Source of the DNA: Comamonas sp. KCTC 72670
Lineage (GTDB): Bacteria; Myxococcota; Myxococcia; Myxococcales; Myxococcaceae
DNA length: 64,000 nucleotides
Assembly (NCBI GenBank): GCA_014656495.1
Contig: BNCN01000001.1
Coordinates: 372,001-436,000 of the forward strand
Direction of reading: 5' to 3'
The stretch's first letter is position 1, and each line of letters starts with the position of its first letter. Under the pieces are notes generated by a model. That model ran no database searches. It had not been told where the DNA came from and was given only the letters and a program-made list of their open reading frames with translations. The position numbers and the translations under genes are program-made. Of the stretch, positions 9,255 to 15,553 are shown piece by piece.

Positions 9255-9641
9255 TCAGACGAAGGGGGCCCGAGCGAGCGCGAAGGCGGCCCGGGCATCG
9301 TTCATGTGCGGGTAGATTTCGAAACAGTCGTGCGCGCCGGCCGCGCGGAAGATGGCGGCCAGGTACGGCGACAGTCCGGACAGCTTCACGTCCCCGCCGC
9401 TGCGGCGGAAGACCTCCGTGCGGGCCATCAGCGGCTTCACGCCGCGGTAGTTCAGGTGCCCCACGTCGCCGAAGTCGAGCACGACCTGACGCGTTCCGCG
9501 GTTCAGCTTGCGGCCCAGGTCGTCGCACAGCTCCAGCAGGTCCTGCTCGCTCAGCTCCCCTTCGAGCATGAGCGTCTCGACACGGCCGGCGGCCATCGCC
9601 GCGCCCGCCAACCCTGGCCGTACCTCCAGAACCTGGTTCAT
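9255..9641 (-). CDS. STAS-domain protein inside the dcw cluster
   Basis: A 128-residue single-domain protein. The pattern TLMLEGELSEQDLLELCDDL, then VVLDFGDVGHLNYRGVKPL, then GGDVKLSGLSPYLAAIF matches the beta-alpha order of STAS/anti-sigma-antagonist domains. Where SpoIIAA-type antagonists have the phosphorylatable serine (DSxG), this protein has NYRG, so classical switch phosphorylation looks impossible; it may be a constitutive binder or scaffold. It lies 46 bp after mraZ and 6 bp before rsmH, so it should be co-transcribed with wall and division genes. The fold call is fairly safe; the partner is unknown. Confidence 0.8.
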   Translation of the reverse strand: MNQVLEVRPGLAGAAMAAGRVETLMLEGELSEQDLLELCDDLGRKLNRGTRQVVLDFGDVGHLNYRGVKPLMARTEVFRRSGGDVKLSGLSPYLAAIFRAAGAHDCFEIYPHMNDARAAFALARAPFV

Positions 9642-9687
9642 ACGCTTGCCACCCTCCCGGTACTTCGGGGTCCTGTCGACTTTCCCG

Positions 9688-10140
9688 TCATGCCTGCCGA
9701 AGCTCGGCGAGCACCTTCATCACGTCCGCGGAGGTCGCTTCCTGGCGCGCTTCTTCCTGCGCCTTCGCCCATCCCTCGCGGCTCCACAGCTCGATGACCT
9801 TCACCATCCCCGCCCACACCACGTCCTTCTCCAGCCCCGCATAGGAGCGGAGCGACGGCGGGATGAGCAGGCGCCCCAGCTTGTCCAACGGGCACTCCTG
9901 CGCGCTGGCCACGTACAGGCGCATCAGCGTCTTCACCCCTTGCTCCATCGGGTTGCGCTTGGCCAACGACGCCTCGAGCGCTTCCCACTCCCGCACCGGG
10001 TAGGCGTGGAGGCACCGGTCGAGCGCCGTCGTGAGGATGAGCCTCTCGTCGTAGGCGCCCACCAGCGTGTCCCGGAGCTTCGCCGGGAGGCTCGTCCGCC
10101 CCTTCGCGTCGATCTGGTGCTCATAGACGCCTCGGAACAC
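9688..10140 (-). CDS. mraZ: Transcriptional regulator MraZ
   Basis: A 150-residue AbrB-fold DNA-binding protein, first gene of the dcw cluster. Two repeats of the MraZ signature are visible: [23 protein letters not shown] at the N-terminus and a second half [19 protein letters not shown] near residues 85-105, each with the DxxGR core. The GTG start at 10140 is directly followed by the conserved FRG. MraZ octamers bind tandem boxes upstream of their own gene and usually repress the cluster; matching boxes are present at 10182-10206. Confidence 0.95.
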   Translation of the reverse strand: MFRGVYEHQIDAKGRTSLPAKLRDTLVGAYDERLILTTALDRCLHAYPVREWEALEASLAKRNPMEQGVKTLMRLYVASAQECPLDKLGRLLIPPSLRSYAGLEKDVVWAGMVKVIELWSREGWAKAQEEARQEATSADVMKVLAELRQA

Positions 10141-10181
10141 TCGGGACGATCCACCTTTTCAACCCGCTGAGGGATGAACCT

Positions 10182-10206
10182 CCACTCCTTCCCACTCCTT
10201 GCCACT
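10182..10206 (-). promoter_or_regulatory. MraZ-type operator: three AGTGG boxes at 10-bp spacing
   Basis: On the minus strand the sequence contains AGTGGCAAGG, AGTGGGAAGG and AGTGGAGGTT in tandem. On the plus strand the core CCACT occurs at 10182-10186, 10192-10196 and 10202-10206, exactly one helical turn apart. Known MraZ operators are about three TGGGN boxes separated by 5 bp upstream of mraZ, which this matches. The boxes begin just downstream of the predicted transcription start, a position suited to repression. Confidence 0.75.
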
Positions 10207-10216
10207 ACGGGCGGCA

Positions 10217-10245
10217 TACATACGCGCCCCACCTGGGGGGGTCAA
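10217..10245 (-). promoter_or_regulatory. Predicted sigma-70-type promoter of the dcw operon (PmraZ)
   Basis: On the minus strand a -35 element TTGACC (10245-10240) and a -10 element TATGTA (10222-10217) are separated by exactly 17 bp. Transcription would start near 10210, giving a leader of about 70 nt before the mraZ GTG. The three MraZ-like boxes lie immediately downstream of this start. No competing promoter of similar quality is seen within the ten-gene run. Confidence 0.65.
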
Positions 10246-10323
10246 GAAACCGCAACAGGTTGAAACAGTGGTTTGTCCGCGCCGGACGTCCCGAAAGGCC
10301 GTCACACCTGAAAGGTCCAGTGT

Positions 10324-10352
10324 TTGGCGCGGTACGACGCCCTACCTATTGC
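10324..10352 (+). promoter_or_regulatory. Possible promoter for the PilZ gene
   Basis: TTGGCG (10324-10329) and TATTGC (10347-10352) are spaced by 17 bp on the plus strand. Each hexamer departs from consensus, so this is a weak prediction. It would start transcription near 10359, about 45 nt before the GTG of the PilZ gene, divergent from the mraZ promoter. Confidence 0.3.
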
Positions 10353-10403
10353 GCTGGGGTAAACTTGAGTTCCCCCCGGACCCAGGCGCAAAGTGTCGTC
10401 TGC

Positions 10404-11114
10404 GTGAACACGAACGTTCGGCTGAAGGTGGCCTACAAGACGCCGCAGTCCTTGGTGGGGGAGTACACGCGCAGCGTGGGGCTGGGAGGCGTCACCTTGG
10501 AGACGCGCCGCAGCCTGCCGCTGGGGACTCGCTTCACCTTCGAGTTGCATGCGGGCGGCGTGCCCCGACCCGTGGAGGTCCTGGGCGAGGTGGTCCAGGT
10601 CATCCCTCAAGAGGAGGCCCGGCGCTTCCTGCTGACCGTCCGCTATGGGGTCAGCGAGGACCGCAGCGCCCTGGACGCCATCCTCCAGCGCATCTATTCG
10701 GCGGACGAGCAGGCGGGGCTGCGCCGCTTCCCACGGCTGCCCCTGTACCTGCGCGCCATCGAGGCGGCGCCCCTGTCCCCGGCCTTCGTCGTCCGGGACA
10801 TCTCCCGGGGCGGCGTGGGGTTGGAGGTCCAGGCCCCCGCCCTGCCCCGCCAGGTGAAGGTGGGCACACCCTTCCTGCTGGAGATGGACTTCCGGGACGG
10901 GCCGATGATGCTGCACGGCGAGGTGGTGTGGACCTCATCGGTGCCCCGGAAGAGCTCGGGGACGGTGACGCCGGGCTTCGGCGCCACCTTCGGGAGGCTC
11001 CGGCCGGACATGCAGCAGCGGCTGGACGGCCTGCTGTCCCTGGCCTCGCTGCCGCCCGTCCCCTGGAAGGCCCGGGTGAGCTTCGGGATGGAGGCCGTCG
11101 CGCGAATGCCGTGA
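10404..11114 (+). CDS. Tandem PilZ-domain protein
   Basis: A 236-residue cytoplasmic protein with two PilZ-like beta-barrels. The C-terminal one (from about residue 105) has the c-di-GMP signature: an RxxxR box (RRFPR) followed by DISRGGVG (DxSxxG). The N-terminal half (RLKVAYKTPQSLVGEYTRSVGLGGVTLET) has the same layout but lacks the arginine box, so it is probably degenerate. I chose GTG 10404 because upstream sequence in frame overlaps the divergent mraZ promoter region and looks non-coding; no clear ribosome-binding site precedes it. It is divergent from the dcw operon and convergent with the acyl-CoA dehydrogenase gene. Confidence 0.85.
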   Translation: MNTNVRLKVAYKTPQSLVGEYTRSVGLGGVTLETRRSLPLGTRFTFELHAGGVPRPVEVLGEVVQVIPQEEARRFLLTVRYGVSEDRSALDAILQRIYSADEQAGLRRFPRLPLYLRAIEAAPLSPAFVVRDISRGGVGLEVQAPALPRQVKVGTPFLLEMDFRDGPMMLHGEVVWTSSVPRKSSGTVTPGFGATFGRLRPDMQQRLDGLLSLASLPPVPWKARVSFGMEAVARMP

Positions 11115-11116
11115 CG

Positions 11117-11145
11117 GCCCCCGGGTCCACCGCTGGCGCGGGGGC
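11117..11145. terminator. Hairpin between convergent genes
   Basis: GCCCCCG (11117-11123) pairs with CGGGGGC (11139-11145). An inner CCA/TGG pair extends the stem. It sits between the PilZ stop and the acyl-CoA dehydrogenase stop, so it could end transcription from both sides. There is no T-run on either strand. Confidence 0.45.
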
Positions 11146-12950
11146 TACACCGAGGTCAGGGGGTAGCCGCCCGAGGACTCCAGGGCGCCCACCACCGTCT
11201 CACGCAGCGCCGCCGGGTCGTACGGGGTGAAGACGTCCAGCACGTGCAGGCGCTTCAACTCCGCGTCCAGAGCGTCCCCCTTCAGCGTGGCGCACAGCGC
11301 GCGGCGCGTCCTGTCGTAGGCGCGGGGGATGGCGTCCAGGGCGTAGAGCTGGGTCATGGCCACGCGCACCGGGTCCAACGCGCCGCCGGCCGCGGCCTGC
11401 CGCGTGCGCGTCACCATGGAGTCCAGGGCGAAGGCATCCATCACCACGTCCGCCAGGGCCGCGAGCACCTCCTGGTGCTGCTCCAGCTCCGTGCCGAAGG
11501 TCTCCGCCGCCACGCGCAGGCCGTGCAGCGCCAGCCGCTTGGCGGACTCGGCGGCCACCTCCTGGGGTGACAGCGCGTCCTGGACGCGGGCCTGGGGCCG
11601 CTCGCCCCGGGCCAGCTCCTCCGCCACGTTGCCGGCCACGGCGAACAGCGGCAGGTCACCCTTCACGGCGCGCTTGAGGAGCATGCCGGCAATCAGCATC
11701 CGGTTGATTTCGTTGGTGCCCTCGAAGATGCGGTTGATGCGCGCGTCGCGGTACGAGCGCTCCACCGGGTACTCCTCGATGTAGCCCGCGCCGCCGTGGA
11801 GCTGGACGGCGTCGTCCACGAGGGAGCCCAGGGACTCCGAGCCGTGCACCTTCATGATGGAGGACTCGATGGCGTACTCCTCCACCGCGGCCAGCAGGTG
11901 CGCCTCGTAATCCGGCGCGGACTTGTCGCTCCGGGCGAGGCGCGCGTCCACGAGCCCGGCCGTGCGGTACGTCATGCTCTCCACCGCGTGGACCAGCGCC
12001 GCCATGCGGGCCAGCTTCTCGCGCGACAACGGGAAGCGGACGATGGGGGTGCCGAACTGCTTGCGCTCCTGGGTGAATTGGAGCGCGTTCTGGAGCTGGA
12101 GCTTCATGCCGCCCAGCACGCCCGCGCCCAGCTTGAGGCGCCCGTAGTTGAGGATGTTGAAGGCGATCTTGTGGCCCTTGCCCACCTCGCCCAGCTGGTT
12201 CTCCACCGGGACGCGCGCGTCCTCGAAGTAGAGCGGGCACGTGGAGGAGCCCCGGATGCCCATCTTGTGCTCCTCCGGGCCCACCGTGAGGCCCGGCGTG
12301 TCCTTCTCCACGATGAAGCCGGTGAACTTGTCGCCGTCCACCTTGGCGAAGACGATGAACACGTCCGCGAAGGCCGCGTTGGTGATGTAGAGCTTGGAGC
12401 CGTTGAGCACCCAGTGCTTGCCGTCGGCGGACTTCACCGCCTTCGTCTTGGCGCCCAGCGCGTCGCTGCCGCTGCCCTGCTCGGTGAGCGCGTAGGCCGC
12501 CACCCACTCGCCCGTGGCCAGCTTCGGCAGGTACTTCGCCTTCTGCTCCGCGTTGCCGAACCAGACGATGGGCAGCGTGCCGATGCCCGTGTGCGCGCCG
12601 AACGTCACCGACCACGAGCCGTTGAGGCTCATCGCCTCCGCGAGCAGCAGCGACGTCGTCTTGTCCAGGCCCGTGCCGCCGTAGCCCTCCGGGATGTCCA
12701 CGCTCAACAGGCCCAGCTCGCCCGCCTGCCGGAGCAGCTCGCGCAGGAGCGCGTTGTCCTTGGCCTCGATGCGCTCGGACGCGGGGAGGACCTGCTCACG
12801 CGAGAACTGGAGGGCCGTCTTGAAGAAGAGGCGCTGCTCCTCCGTGAAGGCCTCCGGCGTGACGATGCGGGCGGCGCCCACCTCGTCGAAGAGAAAGGCC
12901 CCACCCGGGGGCAGCGCCTGCTGCGAGGCGGGCTTGGATGCTGCGACCAT
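11145..12950 (-). CDS. Acyl-CoA dehydrogenase (long, VLCAD/ACAD9-like architecture)
   Basis: A 601-residue flavoprotein of the first step of fatty acyl-CoA beta-oxidation. The FAD/substrate region AYALTEQGSGSDALGAKTKA, the GIRGSSTCPLYFEDARVPVEN stretch and the C-terminal LHGGAGYIEEYPVERSYRDARINRIFEGTNEINR block are all present; the Glu of IFEGT is the expected catalytic base. A ~190-residue C-terminal extension distinguishes it from the ~380-residue short/medium-chain enzymes and resembles VLCAD/ACAD9. I chose ATG 12950 (MVAASKPASQQALPPGG) because further upstream sequence in frame is Arg/Ser-rich noise. It stands alone; its electron acceptor (ETF) is not encoded nearby. Confidence 0.92.
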   Translation of the reverse strand: MVAASKPASQQALPPGGAFLFDEVGAARIVTPEAFTEEQRLFFKTALQFSREQVLPASERIEAKDNALLRELLRQAGELGLLSVDIPEGYGGTGLDKTTSLLLAEAMSLNGSWSVTFGAHTGIGTLPIVWFGNAEQKAKYLPKLATGEWVAAYALTEQGSGSDALGAKTKAVKSADGKHWVLNGSKLYITNAAFADVFIVFAKVDGDKFTGFIVEKDTPGLTVGPEEHKMGIRGSSTCPLYFEDARVPVENQLGEVGKGHKIAFNILNYGRLKLGAGVLGGMKLQLQNALQFTQERKQFGTPIVRFPLSREKLARMAALVHAVESMTYRTAGLVDARLARSDKSAPDYEAHLLAAVEEYAIESSIMKVHGSESLGSLVDDAVQLHGGAGYIEEYPVERSYRDARINRIFEGTNEINRMLIAGMLLKRAVKGDLPLFAVAGNVAEELARGERPQARVQDALSPQEVAAESAKRLALHGLRVAAETFGTELEQHQEVLAALADVVMDAFALDSMVTRTRQAAAGGALDPVRVAMTQLYALDAIPRAYDRTRRALCATLKGDALDAELKRLHVLDVFTPYDPAALRETVVGALESSGGYPLTSV

Positions 12951-13281
12951 CAATGACCTCCAGGTCCTGGGCGAGTGCACCCCGCCCTGGCGCCTGAATC
13001 TAATCCTCCCTCCCGAGGAAGCTCGTGACGGCGCGGGGCCCGCCGCGTCCGTGCCGGCCCCCAGGCTCGAGGATGAGGCCACTGTCAGGTAGCGCCCCCG
13101 TGCAGGCGCAGGGGCCGAGGCCCCCTGGACGACCTGCCTTCACGGAGCGCGTGGCCCGGCCTCGAACGTGGCGCGCCCTCGACGCGGCGCTGGCGCTTCG
13201 GCCCCACCACGTCCGCGCCGGTCAACGGGCACCGGCGGGCACCTCGCGCGTGCGCCGCGGGACACCCTCCACGCGCCAAGG
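12951..13281. other. Non-coding gap upstream of the acyl-CoA dehydrogenase gene
   Basis: Both flanking genes are on the minus strand, so this holds the 3' end of the arsR-type transcript and the promoter region of the dehydrogenase. The ORFs that cross it have no recognisable protein character. I see no convincing promoter, RNA gene or repeat. Confidence 0.5.
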
Positions 13282-13635
13282 CTACGAACCGCCGCCTTCT
13301 TCTTCCGCCTTGGCGCGAGCCCGCTTGCCGCGCGCCACCTCGGTGGCGAGCGCCTCCAGCCGCGGTGTCCAGAAGACGCGGAACGGCTCCAGCCACGCGT
13401 CGACCTGCTGCAGGGGCGCCGGGTCGACGCGATAGACACGGCGGGTGCCCTCGGCCCGCACGTCCGCGAAGCCGCTGTCCCGGAGGACCTTCAGGTGCTG
13501 GCTGACCGCGGGCTGGCTGATGCCGAATTCGGCCTGGATGGCCTCCGTGACTTCACCCGAGGGGCGTTCCCCCTCGATGAGGAGTTCGAGAATCCGGCGT
13601 CGGACCGGATCACCCAGGACGTCAAAGGCATGCAT
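13282..13635 (-). CDS. ArsR-family transcriptional regulator
   Basis: A 117-residue winged-helix repressor. HAFDVLGDPVRRRILELL is the usual N-terminal helix; ISQPAVSQHLKVLRDSGFADVRAEGTRRVYRVD is the recognition helix plus wing. The ELCVCDL metal-binding motif of ArsR/SmtB is absent, so it probably does not sense arsenic or zinc there; many ArsR proteins paired with SRPBCC genes lack it. It lies 8 bp after the SRPBCC gene and probably represses the pair through the palindrome at 14318-14337. Confidence 0.9.
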   Translation of the reverse strand: MHAFDVLGDPVRRRILELLIEGERPSGEVTEAIQAEFGISQPAVSQHLKVLRDSGFADVRAEGTRRVYRVDPAPLQQVDAWLEPFRVFWTPRLEALATEVARGKRARAKAEEEGGGS

Positions 13636-13643
13636 CGTCGCGT

Positions 13644-14306
13644 TCAGGTCCCCGGATGCTTCACGTCAGGAGGCGGCGCGCCAGTATAGAACGCGGTCGT
13701 CCGCGCCGCGCGGGCCTTCGCCACCGCGGCATCCTCTCCCGCCACCTCGTCCGCTTGCGCCCAGCCCTCGCTGCTGGCCGTGATGAAGGCCTTCCCTTCA
13801 TCCGACATCGTCCAGGCCTCCACCGCGGCCCCGTCGACAGCGGCGCCGCCGGACGCCAGGTGCTTGTCCAGGCCCTTCACCAGCGCCAGCTCCCAACCGA
13901 TGCCGACGGCGCCCGGCCCGTAGTCGCCCCAATGAGGGCTGACGTGGGCCAGGTGCTCCAGCCGCAGCCGCGCGCCACCGCCCGGAGCCTCGGCGAGGAG
14001 GACCTCCACCCAGCTGACGCCCCCACCGAACTCCCACGTCACCGCCAGGTGCTTCGGCGGCTCGCAGCGGGTCACCGTCCCGCCCGCGTTGCCCTTGAAC
14101 TGGTAGCGGCCGCCCAGCTTCAGGTCGCCGGACACCGGCAGGAACCAGCGCGGAAGGCGCTCGGGGTTGGTCAGCGCATCCCACAGGTCGTCGACCGTCG
14201 TGTCGTAGTCGCGCATCGCCACGACGACCCGCGCGGGTTTGCCCTCGTGCTCGCGGTGCTCCACCTCCCGCACGACGGCCCCCAGGTAACGCTCCACGTT
14301 GCTCAT
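13644..14306 (-). CDS. SRPBCC (AHSA1-like) domain protein
   Basis: A 220-residue protein with the START-like fold: RVVVAMRDYDTTVDDLWDALTNPERLPRWFLPVSGDLKLGG is the classic first helix-grip segment, followed by TVTRCEPPKHLAVTWEFGG. Such proteins bind hydrophobic ligands or act as Hsp90 co-factor-like domains; no specific ligand can be assigned. It is the first gene of a two-gene unit with an ArsR regulator, a very common pairing. The ATG at 14306 lies 11 bp downstream of a perfect palindrome. The C-terminal ~80 residues (EAWTMSDEGKAFITASSEGW) are a common extension in this subgroup. Confidence 0.87.
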   Translation of the reverse strand: MSNVERYLGAVVREVEHREHEGKPARVVVAMRDYDTTVDDLWDALTNPERLPRWFLPVSGDLKLGGRYQFKGNAGGTVTRCEPPKHLAVTWEFGGGVSWVEVLLAEAPGGGARLRLEHLAHVSPHWGDYGPGAVGIGWELALVKGLDKHLASGGAAVDGAAVEAWTMSDEGKAFITASSEGWAQADEVAGEDAAVAKARAARTTAFYTGAPPPDVKHPGT

Positions 14307-14317
14307 GCAGCCTCCAA

Positions 14318-14337
14318 ATATAAGTTGGGACTTATAT
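14318..14337. promoter_or_regulatory. Perfect 8+8 bp palindrome, likely ArsR operator
   Basis: ATATAAGT (14318-14325), spacer TGGG, ACTTATAT (14330-14337). It is strikingly AT-rich against this background and sits just before the SRPBCC start codon on the minus strand, where the promoter -10 region or 5' leader should be. ArsR-family dimers bind palindromes of this kind, so autoregulation of the SRPBCC-arsR unit is the simplest reading. Confidence 0.65.
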
Positions 14338-14401
14338 ATCGAGAGACTCGAGCCTCCTGTCAACGCCCTTGGCGCGACTCGAAGCCCACCGCGCCGCGGC
14401 G

Positions 14402-15220
14402 TCAGCCCGCGTCGGTGGGCCGGTGCGGCGTGGGATAGACGAGGCACAACGTGTCGAACATCGGCTCGCCCGGCGCGGAGAACACCCCGCCCAGCGCCCG
14501 CGCCACCTGCGCGACCTCCATGCCGAACGAGGGCACCAGGCAGAGGTCCTCGGACGTCTTGAAGCGCCCCTTGAGCAGGCCAAGTCCCTTGCGCAGGGTG
14601 ACGATGTCCTGCCGCCCCTCCCGCGCCGGCACCGAGGGGCCGTTCGCGTCGGGGCCCGGCAGCTTGCCCACGCTGGTGGTGAGCTCGAAGCCGTCTGCGC
14701 GCATGATGATGCGCAGCTTGCCCGGCGCGACCTCCTCCAACCAGGCGCGGAAGCCCGCCTCGTCGCGCAGCACCACGGGATAGGCAACGGGCCCATCCGG
14801 GTGCGCCAGCCACACGGCTGCCGCCGAATCCCGCAGCACCGCCAGCAGCTCCGACGCCTGCACCAGGAACGTGTCCGCGTCTGGCACCACCAACACGGCG
14901 CGCCCCGACACCCGCTGCGCGAGCTTCGCGGCGTCTTCTGGACGCACCAGCTCGAAGGTCTCCGCCCCCAGACGCACGCGCTCTCCCGCCAGCGTCACGC
15001 GCAGCGCCTGAGCCGGAAGCGGCTCGCCGTAGACAGGGCCCGCCACGTCCTCCGAGGGCCCCCGCGTGCCCGGCGCTGAACCCGACGCGGGCACCGCGGG
15101 CAAGGGCTCCGGCTTCAAGGACTTGAGCGGCTCGGCCGGCTTCTCCTCACGGCACCCAGTTCCGGCGGCCATGAAACATACGGCCACGACCACCTGTGTC
15201 ATTTGACGCACGACGCGCAC
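14402..15220 (-). CDS. Predicted lipoprotein of unknown function
   Basis: Not recognised. With GTG 15220 as start, residues 1-23 form a lipoprotein signal: Arg-containing n-region (VRVVRQ), hydrophobic core and lipobox AGTGC. ATG 15202 is an alternative that keeps the lipobox. A Pro/Glu/Lys-rich linker (~30 residues) precedes a globular domain with regular alternation of hydrophobic segments (FLVQASELLAVLRDSAAAVWLAHPDG). The protein is 272 residues, probably anchored in the outer or inner membrane facing the periplasm. It is divergently transcribed from the kinase gene. Confidence 0.7.
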   Translation of the reverse strand: MRVVRQMTQVVVAVCFMAAGTGCREEKPAEPLKSLKPEPLPAVPASGSAPGTRGPSEDVAGPVYGEPLPAQALRVTLAGERVRLGAETFELVRPEDAAKLAQRVSGRAVLVVPDADTFLVQASELLAVLRDSAAAVWLAHPDGPVAYPVVLRDEAGFRAWLEEVAPGKLRIIMRADGFELTTSVGKLPGPDANGPSVPAREGRQDIVTLRKGLGLLKGRFKTSEDLCLVPSFGMEVAQVARALGGVFSAPGEPMFDTLCLVYPTPHRPTDAG

Positions 15221-15553
15221 CGCCAAACACCTGCGTTGAAATCCGCCGCCAGGATGTGTCTGCCACGACCCCAAGTGGCCGCCATCCAACGTCACACATG
15301 AAGCCCCAACAGCAGGCCCTTCCCGAAGCAGGCATCCTTCGGCGCCCGGCGAGGGGCAGCAGGCGTCGGTGAGATTCTGGCGGGGGGGTATCGCGAAACG
15401 AGAAAAGGGACCCATCGACCGCATAGCCATACTTGGCGGAATTTTCCTGCGATGGCGTTTTGCCTACCCCATGATACCTTTTCCAGCCCACGCGACGACA
15501 GCGAGGGCCCCTTGGCGCAGCGGCCACCTGCGCCTGAAGGAGCTGGAACACAC
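15221..15553. other. Divergent intergenic region, lipoprotein and kinase
   Basis: It should contain the promoters of both flanking genes. The stretch 15395-15485 is clearly AT-richer than its surroundings, which fits a promoter, but I cannot place a convincing -35/-10 pair. An in-frame ATG at 15452 could extend the kinase by 34 codons; those codons lack the GC3 bias of the gene. Confidence 0.45.

Noticed and set aside
13085..13396. Open frame downstream of the arsR-type gene
   Set aside because: Gly/Arg/Ala-rich, overlaps the true arsR-type gene in another frame, and has no ribosome-binding site.
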